Below, piece after piece: positions 1-13,391 of a stretch of 64,000 nt of DNA. The stretch's first letter is position 1. Each line of letters begins with the position of its first letter. Source of the DNA: Brugia malayi (Eukaryota > Nematoda > Chromadorea > Rhabditida > Onchocercidae). The stretch lies in the NCBI RefSeq assembly GCF_000002995.4, contig NW_025062476.1, positions 3,405,001 through 3,469,000 of the forward strand, written 5' to 3'. The position numbers and the translations under genes are program-made. Below the pieces are notes generated by a model. That model did not search any database. It was not told where the DNA came from and was given only the letters and a program-made list of their open reading frames with translations.

Positions 1-2402
1 TTGGGATGAGATGGAAGGAGGGAAAGAGCCATAAAATTGGTAATAATTTTAGTCCTTTCCTCCTCATCCTCCGACCTCCATCTTATTTCCTTTTCTCTAA
101 CACTTTTTCAATCCCAATCTTTTCCTTACATTCATCCCTTCAATGAGTTTCATTTTATGGGTTACATTATTTCATTTTTTTCTCTTCACTTAAATTTATT
201 TCAAATTTTAGCAATAAACTTATGTTGCAAAGAATTTCATTTCATTTAAAGTTATATTAAGTGCAACAAATTATGAATCTTTTTTCTTTCTTTCTTTTTT
301 TGATTAAATCTTTTTAAATCTTTAAACGAATTCAATTGTTTTTATAAGTGTCTAATTCAGTTGCAATTTTACTAGAAAAGATTTTAGGAAATTTGCAAAA
401 TTTCAATGAATTTTGATTTTATGAGTTACATTGTTTAATTTGCCTTCATTCAAATTTATTTTAGATTGAATTTTAACCCTTCAAATTATTCAAAATTTTG
501 TTGCAAACTATATTTTTCTGTATGTTTATGAAAATTTATAATGAAAAACATTGAATAAACGCTTTTGATTTAATGTTTCGTTTTGTCAATCAGTTAAGCT
601 CATTTGCTTTTTGCTAAAATTAATTAAACTTATTCTTCAATCTTTGATCCTTTTTATTGCTTATTTACTCAATAACAAAATTTTCAATAAGGCTTATTGT
701 CAAAAGCACAAAAGTGAAAATATATTGATCAATAATTTAATTAATAATTAAAGATTGTTACTTGGTTTAGCTATACTTTGTGTAAAATAGATAATAAAAT
801 ACAATGAATACTTCAAAGTTAGCTCAGTTTAGAAACTAATTTTAAAATTTCAAATGCAAAGAGTTTCTTTCTTTCTTTTCTTCATAATATGAATCATTGT
901 AAACATTCTCTATCTAAAATTATTTCACTTCTTTCTTTGCATGAATGCAAATTAAAGATGATAAAAGACATTAAAATAAATGAACATCTGCTCTGAATGC
1001 TATTTGTTCATTTTTAAAATTAAAATTTTTAAATCATTTAAAATGTCTATGCACTGAAGAAAATTGATTTCATATAGTTAATCCATTATTCGCTTTTTAA
1101 GAGCTCAATAAAACTAAAAAATTTTTTAATACTTTTCCTACAAATCAAAAATTCAGGAATTCGTCTTCCTTTTCATTTCTCTTTTTATTTTTTTTTAGCA
1201 TTTTATATTTTTTATCATTAATTTTTTATTTGTATAGCAAAAAATGCTTCATTTTTATTATCAAAATTCAGTTATTAATTTCTAATCAGAAAATCATTTC
1301 CTATTATAAAAACTTATTCCTAGCATATTCAGTATACAGAAAGGAAAATAAGTGGCAATAATAACCAAATTAGAAAATTTAAATTTAAATTTAATACTGA
1401 ATTGATTTGATTGCATTATGCATGCTTATTTTAAAGTTTTGAAAATTTTTACTTCTTTCTCCTTTTGATGCAACTTTTCATTATGATAATATAGTATTTA
1501 TCGTTAATTATTCATTTTATTTCCGATAGCTTTTTTAAATTACATAGCAACGAAATGTCTTAAAATATATCAATTTCAATAATTAATTGAAATTCACTTT
1601 TTTCTTTTCGTTTTAACTTATCTCTTAATTGATAAGAGTTATGATATTAATGATAGATCTCTTAAATGCTACTCTCGAAATATAATGATATTAGCAAACC
1701 TTAGTAGCATCATAATATAATAAATTATATACTACTTGCTAGCAGAATAACATAAATAAATTCTAAGATATTTTAAATTAAACTAAAACTATTCCATTAA
1801 TTAATTAATTGACTAATATTTTTGCAGTAATGTTTTTCTTTTTTTTTTGGCGATAATTTTTTTTGGAAATAAATCTTTTCTTTTTTTTTTTGCTGTGACA
1901 CACATAATGGATAGAAAAAAATTTTTATTCAAATTATCTGATAGAAAAATTTAAATGATGATTACACGATGAATCCATCAGAATACTAATCTTTCGCTTA
2001 TCTTTTATTCTTAACACTGATAACGATTTCGATAATTGTACACAATTCTTTCACAAAATCTTTTCACTTCATATTATTGCCTATGCCTTCGTATATTTTA
2101 TTGATCTTGTCGGATAATTCTGTTGTTATCATACCATTCGATGATAAATTACATTTTCTTGAACCGGTTTATCATACCTGATTCTCTTCATTCTTCTCTT
2201 CCCTTTTACCATTTTACTTTTCAACATAAATCTAACATTTCTATTCCTTTTCTTGCTATTTGTCTAATTTTTTTTTTTCTGCTCTTTGATAATGATAATA
2301 TTATCTAATGTTAATGCCAAACATAGATTTAAATTGAAATTATCTGTTAGCAAAATTTGAAGTTATTGGCAAAAGCTTATAATTGCACGGTGTACGTTTG
2401 AC

Positions 2403-2563
2403 GCAAAATATTCACGTAATGCTTTCATTTTTTAGCATTTACATGAAATGTTGATTTATACATACCAATATTTCAAAATATAAACGTAATATTTGTTTTT
2501 TTTTTCAAGATTTATACGTGAACGTTAAATTACATATTCGGCGCAAAATATTAACGTAATACT
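2403..2563 (+). repeat. Three diverged tandem copies, period about 70 bp
   Basis: The core CAAAATATTNACGTAAT followed by a T-rich tail appears at 2403-2424, 2473-2494 and 2542-2563, spaced 70 and 69 bp apart. The sequence between copies also shares a weaker GATTTATAC motif. This fits an old tandem triplication. No coding potential. Confidence 0.6.
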
Positions 2564-4189
2564 TTTTTGACAAAACTTTATTAAATATAAAATTGATCTT
2601 AAGCAATTAAGATATTATATTTTAATAATTAAATTTAAATTAAAAAAAAATTTTTTTTTTGCATGATGCGTTATTTTTATAGCATCAATTTTATGTTTAA
2701 TAGTAATACTTATGTATAGAAATATTTCATAAATAAGTATTTCCATTTCAAATGCACTACGTAAGGTTTTTGGCGTTAACAATTGCGCCCAATTTGGGTC
2801 CAAAGAAAGAAAGAAATTACTAAAAAAAAAAAGAAAAAATAAATCAAAATAAAAACAAAAAGGGATATCCTTAAATTATTTTAATAAGTTATGATATCAT
2901 ATTAGTTTTTTCTTTGTCATTTAGTTTTTGCTTACATTTTATTTATCTCACTCTCTCTCTCTCTCAAGAAATAAATAATTTGTTTCTTTTTTTTAAAAAA
3001 AAAAAACAACAAAAAACAAAGAAATCCTAAAAAAGAGTAAATTGAATTTTGTCTTTCTGTTTTTTTTTTTTTTCCCCAATAAATTTTATTCGTAAATTTA
3101 TAAATTGAAAATTTTCTTAAATTGGAATTTTTATCATTTTTCTTTTCTTCTTCATCTGCATATCTCCATTTTAAAAAAAAATATCTAAACTTATATGAAA
3201 AAAAAAAAAGAAAAGGAAATTTAAAAGAATAAATGCGCTTAAAACTAGTTTATTAAAACTATTTTCAATCTATTTAATTATACATAAACATATTTAAATG
3301 TATCACATCGTATGTCTCTGATGTATGTGTCACCTTATAGACTTGTCAACAACCGCCATATAAAATTTGTTGTTTGTTGACCAATTTTTGAATATTGTCA
3401 TTTGTTTAATTTAAATTTCTCGCTAAATTACTTAACTTTTGAAGTGAAAAAATAAACAGTTATCTGTTTCAAATTTAGATATTTTTGAAAGAAAAAACAA
3501 TATTTTTTTTCTTTTTTTTTTTTTGATTAACAACAAAAATAATATATGAAATTAAAATTAGAAAAAAAATTAATTTTTTTTTTTTGATTAACAATAATAT
3601 ACGAAACTAAATAATATATGAAATTAAAATAAAATTTATTTTATTTGTCATATTTAAATGTACTCATTTTCATATTACAGACATTGCACTCATTATTTAT
3701 CTCTTTTTTTTCTATTGTTTTACTTAATCTTTGTGCTTTTTAAGTATCATTTTCTTGCTTTCGTTTTATTTTATTTTCATTTTTCGTTTTGCTTAGAAAG
3801 TTTTTATACTAAGATTAATTATTCAAATTATTGGAATGTTCCAGAATCAGAAAGAATTCTTGCAAATTTAAAGTTTACTTCATTTTATGTAATAATGTTC
3901 ATTACACCCATTCTATTTACTTTATTCATTGTAATCGAATTTCTAATCTCAAATTCCAGATCTATCGGACTTTTTAATTAATTAAAATTTTCATAAATAT
4001 CTAAACACACTACTTTCACATCATCCAATCATTGCCATTCATTCTTACATTTGAATTCTGTTTAATGTTTTACGTACTTATAGCAATTTTTTTTTTTTAA
4101 ATTATTGCGCAATTAATTAGTCAAAGTAATTCTTAATTTTGCATATTTAATTCAAAAAAAAAATTAATTAATTAAAATTTTCGTTAAAA

Positions 4190-4229
4190 AAAAAAGTACA
4201 TAAAGACAACAATCTTTATGTACTTTTTT
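4190..4229. repeat. Perfect 17-bp inverted repeat with 6-nt loop
   Basis: The arms 4190-4206 and 4213-4229 are exact reverse complements containing GTACATAAAGA, separated by the loop CAACAA. One arm begins in a poly-A run and the other ends in poly-T. It could fold as a 17-bp hairpin in RNA or be a remnant of a small inverted-repeat element. It is shorter than a typical miRNA precursor. Confidence 0.7.
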
Positions 4230-4689
4230 ATCTACGTCAACAATTTAAAGTGAAAAAAAAATGGAATAAAACTTTAATTAAAAACTTTTATTTCAAAAGC
4301 AAAATTTTGTTTCATCAATTGCTTATTATTCGTAAAGGTTATTAATATTATTGGAATAATTTTAATTGTATAAATAACTGAAGAATTTGAAATGCTAGAA
4401 CAAGTTATTAATATTTTTAATTTTTTGGAACGAATATTTCTAATTAATGTCACATCATATTTTCATTAAAAAGCATTTGACATCATTTAGCTCTTTCAAA
4501 CATAAAATTTATACATTTGTTAATTGTTATGGAATTTTTTTTTTCAAAAAATTTTAAATCTTCTATCTTTTCCAAAATGAAGCAAAAATTAAATTAATGT
4601 GAGGAAAAGATGAAGATGCTGAAGCATTGGAATATTTGAAATGAATGAAAGAGAGATTGTTCAAAATGATTGTCATAAATAATTAGGTC

Positions 4690-4752
4690 AATCATCATCG
4701 TCATCACTCATCATCATCTCATCATCGTCATCATCGTCATCATCATCATCAC
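4690..4752 (+). repeat. Interrupted (ATC)n microsatellite
   Basis: About 60 bp of ATC/TCATCG triplets with a few interruptions. No open frame around it looks coding. Confidence 0.85.
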
Positions 4753-6519
4753 TTCTCTCTTTTATTATTTGCATTACAATATGTGGGACAATTCAGAAAT
4801 GCTAAAAGTATTATCGATAATGTTTATATTATCACAGATGCTCAATCATATTTTGCTTTTTTAGTTAATCAAAATCATTTCTCAATTTATTTTTCCAAAA
4901 TATACTATTTAACTTTTTTTTTTTTTTAAATTTTACCACACCAATGTTTACTTATTCTACCATTTTAGTTAATGTGTAAACAAATCAGCGATAAATGTAA
5001 ATAATTCCCATAATATCATGTTGTGCAGAGCTAAAATTGAATTATTTTTTATTATTTTGTAGCATATATATAAAGCTTTGTTACTAATTGTTTTCATCAT
5101 TTACCTTTGCTATAAATATATTTTTAATGAATTCATTGATGGAGAGAAAAAAGAAAGAGAAAATAAAAACATTAAAGTAATATTAACGTAAATTAGATAA
5201 CTATTGATAACACTAACACATTATATGATATAATTTAAATTGTATTACTTCATTAACAACCGTTAAGTAATACTAATATATGTAAATAAAAAATATGTAT
5301 ATGAAAGTATAGAATTATTAAGTAAATATAATTAATTATTATTTACTCTATGCATGCTTTAATGTCAACTTCTACACATTTAGAATACCTGTGCACAACT
5401 GGTCTTATCACTTCTCAAACTTTTTTATCAGTGTACAATTAATTTAGCTGATAGCATATCACACTGTTAATTATAGTTACTATTCCTCTATTAAACCTTG
5501 ACTAATCTATCAATTTCTTTCCTTTCCTTAACACTTTCTTCACTTTTTTCCTTTTCACTGATATTTCCGAATAATTTTCTTGAATTTCTTGCCAGATAAA
5601 ACATTTTAATTTCAGTTATTAAAATCATAAAATGATTCTATGATTGCATTTCGCTTATTCCTTTTGTTTATTTGCCTATAAATCAATTGTGAAAATTTGT
5701 TTCACAGAAGAGTACAATTAAACAATTTGAAACAGCCGAAATGGTTTACATATTAGCTTCCCTAAAATCGATAATTGACGGAATTTTAAATATTTGATTT
5801 AAATATATTAGTGTAATGAGGATGAGAAGAGGAAGTTATTAACTCGAGAAAAAATAAAATTTGAATGTATTTTCTTGGATCAGGAATGATTTGAATTCAA
5901 ACATTGCTAATGCTTGCCAGTCACTCTTCATGTTAATTTAATTTCATATCTGTGTTATCCGTTTTTATGATTTGTTCTCACTTCAATTAGAAAAATGTCG
6001 ACTGAATGTGAAATGCTAAAATTTTATATTCAATTTCACTATTCAATGAATGATTATAATCTAATATTGTTATAATTCTAATACAATTGTTGTCTGATAT
6101 TATTATTATTATTATGATTTTTTAATCCGGTACTGAGATAATCCAATTGTGCTAAAACCTGAAATTGTTATGATCTTATGATCTGATCTCGATTTTACAT
6201 TTCGAGTTAAGAGGACTTATTTAATCTCGAATTAGGATTTTACTTATTCATTTTGATTTTACTTAATTTCCTTTTGCACTTACTTTTACTTTTTATTTTC
6301 TTTCCTTTCTCTCTTCTTCTCACTCTTTTTCTCTTCTGAAAGGTCATTTCTTTTATAAAAGAAGAGAAAATGTCAAAATGTCATCATTCAACTGTTGTGA
6401 CTGTTGAATAGCTGCACCAATTTTCATCAAATTTCAATGAATATTTTCCCCTCTCTCTTTTCATCTCTTTCCATCTCTTCACAAACAAACAGGAAATTTC
6501 TCCCTCCCTTTTCCTTCCT

Positions 6520-6541
6520 TTCTCTCTCTCTCTCTCTCTCC
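6520..6541 (+). repeat. (TC)n microsatellite
   Basis: Eleven uninterrupted TC dinucleotides inside a longer pyrimidine-rich stretch that starts near 6440. Confidence 0.85.
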
Positions 6542-7182
6542 TTTATTTCGTTAAATGTGAAAATATCATATTTTTTTGTTCATTTCATTCACAGCAAACA
6601 GTAGAGTACTTTTTGCCATCCTCAAAAAAAAAAAAAATTCGTACATTTTCAATTTCAAATAAAAATTTTTAGTTCACTCATTTTCTAAATAATTTTTTCG
6701 AACTGATTACATTTTCCATATATATTTATGTTTACATTTGTTCTTCTATTATACAAACTTTAAAAGTTCTAAGATGTCATGTTAATCTACGATGTTATCA
6801 AATATTAAGAATAAAAAGCGAAAGAATTATTTACTTATTTATATTAAATATTAACAATTTCAATTTATTACCTTCCTAGGTTCAATTTAGAAAAATTCAA
6901 AAGAAATTTTCCATTAATTAAATTTATCACTCTGATAAGGAATTCAATTTGCTTTTATCAAATTTAATTTCATTATATTACATTCATTTCATTTTGCCTT
7001 CTGTTTCACATTATTTTCATTCATTTATTCCCTAACTTTAGCTAAACTGTATTGCTTTGCAGAAGACATATTGAAGGAGAGTTAGCTAATTAATAAGCAG
7101 TTTAATTATTTATCAATATTTTATCATTCTTTTGAAAAAAACTTATCAGTATGGTAAAATTTTCCTAAAATTATTCTGAAAC

Positions 7183-7295
7183 AGGTCATAAATGAGATGT
7201 AGATTCTGTTGATATTCCTCCGAAATAGGTCATAAATGAGGTATACAGCAGGTTATAAATGAGCTACACAGATCATAAATAAGCAATACAGGTCA
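7183..7295 (+). repeat. Degenerate ~20-bp repeat carrying AGGTCA-like hexamers
   Basis: AGGTCA occurs at 7183, 7227 and 7290, with one-base variants AGGTTA at 7250 and AGATCA at 7270. The first four are followed by TAAATGAG or TAAATAAG. The last three intervals are 23, 20 and 20 bp. AGGTCA is the classical nuclear-receptor half-site, but the regular spacing is also what a decaying minisatellite would give. Confidence 0.5.
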
Positions 7296-7538
7296 ATTCT
7301 GGTGGTATTCTTTTGAAGAAAATTTATTTCCTTTTTGATTACTGCTTCCTTTTACTATACTTTTTATTTCTTTAAATAATAGTTTGAATGGAATTTACTG
7401 CCAAATTTTATTGTGGTAATTCAAAACATAAAAAGCAAATTTCCGTTTAACATTTTTTTTTTCTTCTTTTTCTTTCTTTTATTTTCCTTTTTCACTTTTT
7501 TCCCATCACTTTCAATAATAATCAAACGAGTGGTTTTG

Positions 7539-7607
7539 AGGAGAGAGAAAGAGAGAGAGAGAGAGGGAGAGAGAGGGAGAGAGAGGGAAAGAGAGGGAAA
7601 GAGAAAA
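7539..7607 (+). repeat. (GA)n purine tract
   Basis: About 70 bp of GAGAGA/GGGAGA on the + strand. The open frame across it is a low-complexity Arg/Glu translation and is not treated as a gene. Confidence 0.85.
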
Positions 7608-10485
7608 TGAAAAAATTAGTAAATTCAAACAAGCAATATTTCATTCCATACACCTCTCATGGCCTACTTCCTATCACTTATATTAATTTAATAATTTGGA
7701 TAATTATATTTCGAGAAAAAAGTAGCAAAGGAATGTTTTCGAGAAATTTCTTTAATCATATTTAAATGAGAACTTCGTTGAATATTAGAAAATTGTTTAA
7801 CGCCGAAATCATTGTTAATTAGCAAATTATTAACTAAAATTAAATTTAAGATGGGAAAAGATGTGGGAAATTCATTCGAAATATTTGATCTTTGTGGTTG
7901 ATCGATTGAATGATTGATTAATTGACTAAATGATTGATCAATTCCAAGATTTAAATTTCTTTATCTCTTTTCTTCACCGTTTTTCTCCTCGTAATTATTT
8001 CTTCATTGTCTGTTCCAATTAATTTATTCAAAGTTAAAAATGATCTTTAATTTATCAAATCGTTAAAATTATCATATTCTATGAATCATTTTCGAGTATT
8101 GTATTCTTCCATTTCCAGAAATTGAATTGGATGTTTAGAATAATTTTATATGTCTTATCAGAAGTATATTATTCATCTACTAGTAATTAAATAATTATCA
8201 GTTACATACTAGAAATGATTATCTAATCGAAATTCTAAATGCCTTATATTCATTTCTTCCATTTATCAATTCATTAACTAAAGATAATCAATGATAATCT
8301 CTCATTAGCATATCATTCTCGATGATCTGTGCTCAGTGACATTTGCATCAATTTCAAACTCACTGCGTTCTCATTAAGAAATTTTCACATAACTCTGTAA
8401 ACTTGTAAGCAAGTTCCTCTCTTCTCTGTAGTACAAGTAATTCTTTACGTCTTTACTTATTGAATTTTCGAATGTCATTGTAAATTCATCAAATAAATTC
8501 TATACGATCCTTTTGACCTGTACTTCCTACTTTCATTTAAAAAAAGAAAAAAAAAAGAAAAACGAAAAATTGTTTTATTTTTACTTTCTATTTTATTAAA
8601 AATGAAGAAAAAAAAAAAAAAGCGCTTCCTATCAATTTCAACTGCTATTTATTTACACATTTCATTTTGAATCTTTTAGCGATTTATTGTTGTATTTCTC
8701 ATTTTTTCGGAAATTTTTTTTCTTTTTAAAATTATTTTAGTCTCGTAATTAAAATTACTATCTTTTAACAAACAATAATTCAAAATGAAGAAAAGAAGAA
8801 AAAAATTTCCAAAAAAACAATTTAAAATAATCTTTCCATAGATGATATATTTCTTTTTATAGATAATTTTAAAAAAAAAAAAATGCGGAAATATCTCATA
8901 AATAATAAAAAAAAATACAAAAATTATGATTAAAACTAAGAATGCTAAAATTAGATGAAATGCTACCATTTTTTTCTCTCTCATAATAATATGTCATCAA
9001 ATTTAAAAAAAATTTTTTTCATCAAAATAAAGTTTTCCATTGCTCTAATTGTTGTTGCGCAAAACTATCAAAACTATATATATATATTTCATTCTTTTCA
9101 CAATTTTTGCTCTATTTCATTTTAACCAAATGAAATTTTAACCGCAAATGGCCCTTCCATAATTTTTGGGTCAAATACCTCAAATGCAAATCATATTTGG
9201 TATTCATTGTGACATTTCATTCCTTATCAAATTTTTTAACATGGTTCAAAAAAAAAAAAATCATAAATGCTAAAATTACATGGATAAATTGAGTGGAGTA
9301 GTTGTAGGCATCATTGTGACCATATGCGCCTCGTTGACATAATCTACACCTGGTCATCTATGTATATGTAATGTGCTTCAATCAGAATAATTTACCACTT
9401 TTTAATTATTGTTACCTATGGTATATGTTAATTTACCTATATTCTGTTGTGCATCTGAATTGTGATATTTGCAAAATGCGGGCAGGTAAATTGAAAATGC
9501 CCAGTGACAAATAAAACGAAAATTTATAGAAATAATCGAGAAAATGAAATGTGTAAAAGTTTGATTTGTAAATAGCATCAAATTTTCAGGTATTAAATGA
9601 TGGAAAGAATGAAAAATAACAGATATTTGATGCAATTAAAAATACAATCTACATAGAGCGGAAAGCTTGATTCTTTGAAGGTTTGATTAATATTTAATTC
9701 TAAATTAAAATTCTTTTAAAAATATGATTTCATTCTCTGATATAAATTATATTTTTTTTCCAATTTTCTCTTCCTTTCTTTATTAAATTTTAAATCAAAA
9801 TCAAAATTTCAATGTGATGTAATGAACAGAAAAATAAATGCAAGAAAAAGGTTAAAAAAAAAAATAATAATGAAACACAAAAACAAAAAAAAAAAAATAT
9901 CTTTACTCTTTTTAATTTTCAGTTTTTAATTTTTAGTTTAAAAGGAATTATTGTGAATATTGCTGCATTTTGATATAAGCTTCGACTACTTTTTTTTTAA
10001 CTATTATTATCATTGTTATCATCTACATTTTAAGTTTATTACCATTATCATTTGAAAAATATTTATGAAATTTAGTATATTACTTTTTTCTATTCCTACC
10101 ATTTTACTTTTATTACATTATCAGCAACAGTTACTTTTTTATTTGTTTATTTATTTATTATTACTATTACTATCATTGTTATTATCACACCTGCAACACT
10201 CCTATTGATTTATTAGATTATCCGTAATCTCATTGAAAAGAGGTGACAGATGTTGACATTGTTGGTATTATTATCACAGATAGAAATAATCTTTGAGCTT
10301 TATATTATCACAAAGTATATTTGAATGAAATGCACACTGAAAATAGCAAAATGTTCATTGATGCATTAACTAAAATTTTGCATTCAATTTGTTTATTTTC
10401 TCACTTTCCTTCCTTCTTTCTTTTTTTTTTTTTGAAAATATTTTGCAAAGTTTTTCTTTCATTTTTTTTCGTAAATTTCACAAAC

Positions 10486-10528
10486 AAAGACACAGACAGA
10501 CACAGACAGATACACACGGACACATACA
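10486..10528 (+). repeat. Short ACAG/ACAC-rich simple repeat
   Basis: Alternating ACACAGACAG and ACACGGACAC units in about 40 bp. No gene context. Confidence 0.6.
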
Positions 10529-13391
10529 TACAAAAATTGTTTATATAATTTCTAGGACTGATTAAGAGATTTCCTAAAGGATTTGTAGATGCTATTCTGA
10601 TTTATAATCCGAGATTTGAAATCTGTTGAAATCCTTAAAAAAAAAAAAAAGAAACTGGATAAAACTATAAGTAAAATTATTTATTCTATAGTGATTACAA
10701 CAGTTAGTTCTCATAGTATTTTGCTTTATATTATTATGCATGATTTAAAAAAAAATTCTATAACTTTACAACTGATACATTGGAAGATGAACAGCATCCT
10801 ATCAACTTATTAACAACAATATGCTTTTCCGGAAATATAGAATTGATTTTCTGAAATGGATCAAACTGATGGAATTATCCTGAATAGTTATCAATTATTT
10901 GTGAATATTTTTGGAAATCTCTTTTTACCATTTTTTTGTCATCCTTCTTGACAAATATAAAAATTGAACTTTGTATTAATTTATCTTTACTTAATATTTG
11001 CGTGCTAATTATAAATATGAATTTTGTTACTTCGTTTTTCTAATTACTTTAAGTTTTTCCATTTACTAATACCAAGCATTTATTTATATGTCAAATGAAA
11101 TGCAAAACTTTATGTATTGTGACATTTCACATTTAATTTCCATTTTAATTTAGATACTTATTTGGCACATAATAATTTCCTTATTTACTTCGAAATTATT
11201 AACTTAAATTACTGCGAAATTATCAATTTCCTTCCCTTATTTCATATTCTTAAATACTTATTAAAAGCATTTTTTTTTTTATTGCAGACTTTCTGTTTTT
11301 TCTTCATTTCACTTTATGCTAGCATTTTAATTAATAATTTTCTCTAATGACATCAAATTAATTGCTCCATATAAAATTATTTTTGCATTTCCAACTATTC
11401 TGTCATATATTTTTCCTTTTCTTTTTTTGATTAAAAAAAAAAATGAAAATTACTATCAAACTTTTTCATCTTCCTATTTCATTTCAATAATTGTAAGCCT
11501 TAAAGACTGGTCTTATTTCATTTTTATAATCAAGCTTATTTTTTAATGTCAACAATGTCATCAGATCCTCTTGTCTAGTCTAATAACATTGGTTAGTTAA
11601 TTTTAATTAATTAACATTGGAAATTACATATATTTACATGCATTCATATTAGATGAAGCGATTTCAGTTTAAATTTGAATTATACAATACAAATTGACTT
11701 GAATTGAATTTATTTTTCTCAATTTATTATTATTACCGTAATTGTTATGATATGCATATCCGTTAGCTATTTATTATGCTTGAAAGGATAATTTATTTTC
11801 CTGATTTATTAGAATACTTCTATGCATAACAGAAAGGATAATTTTTCCGACTTACTGAAGTATTTCTATATGTAAATATATCAATACCAAATATGCTATT
11901 ATTATTATTATTCCATTTCATTATTAATCAATTTACTAATTTATTGTTTATATTATCACTACAATAATCTGTTTCTTATCAGACAATTATTACTCAATCG
12001 TAGTAATATTTATTATTGGTTTGACATATTGTTTACTTATATTGTTTTTGTTGTTTACTTCATTTCCAATTTTTTAAATCATTTCTTGAATTGATTTAAA
12101 TTTGCTGTTAATTAGTTATATATAATTTAAAATTCAAGATCATCATCAGAACTAAATCATTCATTCAGTTCAATCTCTCATATCTTTTGCTGTTAGTAGA
12201 TAAAACGATCAACAGAAACAACCAGAATAATCTATCAGTTTCTATATCCAAATACATCGTTACCAGTTATTATTGGAAAGTTCAAAGGTTATCATCGTGT
12301 TTCATATGATAATTTGGACAATACAACAAGTAAATTACTTGGTGCTACCAGGCTAGGTAGTTGTGGGTTCTTCTTGAAATGAATGGTACCTAATGGTAGC
12401 ATTTCAAATAATTTTTCACTTTTTTCCAAATAATTAACTGCAAATAATACAACTATTTATGGTATATGTGTGTGTTCGAAATTAATAAATTTTATTGAAC
12501 CATAATCAATATTCTTTATATAATTAAATATAATTCCATCTTTTTATCCTTTATTTCCTTATATTGTTTTTTTTTTCCTCCTGTTTTTCTTTTTTACTCA
12601 TATTTCATACTTCTTTTTAATCAAATCTATTTTTTTTTTTTTTAAATATTATTAGAAATCGAATATGCATTAAATATTATGGAATTGAAAAATTCTATAT
12701 TTGAAACAACGAAGTAAAATTAGAAAGAGGAATAAGTTTATGCTTTCAGCATTAGCAATAAATATAACTCACCACTCCTACTTTTCTGTTTAGGTTAGCA
12801 ATTCTGTATCTTAAAAATAAGTGTATAAGTTTTAAATTAACAAGTTTGGAAATTAAAAGAAAAGTATAAAGAGAAGAAGTTTGCACTTGTGCTTATCTTA
12901 TATTAGATATTCATTAAATTTCATCTAAATTTAATGAATAAATTATGTGTGTCAACAAATATCAAAATTATCTGTCACTTTTGTTTAATGAATAACTTAA
13001 CTAACGGATAAATTAAAATTTGTTTCAAATATTTGTCGAGAATTAACGATTAATTAATAATTATTCTTCAAAAATCTAACTCTTTCTTAACTCTAACTTA
13101 ACGCAATCTTTTATGCTTTTCAATTTTTTTTTAAAATGCATTTATCAATTTTATCAATGATATTCTTGACGTGTTTATTTATGAAAGATTTTGGAAGTGA
13201 CCAGCCATTATCATTTTTAATATTTGTCAATATCTCATATTGTTTTCCTGTATTCATTTTTAATTTTCTGATATATTAAAATTTGAATGAAAGGAAAAAA
13301 AAATCGATCATATTTTTAAATATTAGGAAAAGGTAGTTTATTATTTTCATTTATTTATTTATAATATTTATTTTTATTTTTTCAGTGGGAA

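Larger units (their letters stand above)
1..13385. other. Gene-poor AT-rich region
   Basis: I found no convincing coding exon in this stretch. Open frames are short, made mostly of Phe/Leu/Ile/Asn/Lys, and lack phase-compatible splice partners. The DNA is dominated by poly-T and poly-A runs and simple repeats, listed separately. It could hold distant regulatory DNA, non-coding RNA, or introns of a gene extending off the left edge; the sequence does not distinguish these. The longest frame (3658-3981, 107 codons, hydrophobic) is discussed under rejected items. Confidence 0.6.

Noticed and set aside
3658..3981. 107-codon hydrophobic + frame resembling a membrane protein
   Set aside because: First half is Phe/Leu/Tyr from T-rich DNA, no good acceptor or donor pairs with neighbours, and no family motif; only the last 50 codons look somewhat protein-like.
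7413..7610. Arg/Glu-rich + frame
   Set aside because: Direct translation of the GA microsatellite.
12343..12401. TGCTACCA...TGGTAGCA inverted repeat near a GGTTC, tRNA-like at first sight
   Set aside because: No cloverleaf could be built and there is no T-arm GGTTCRANTCC.
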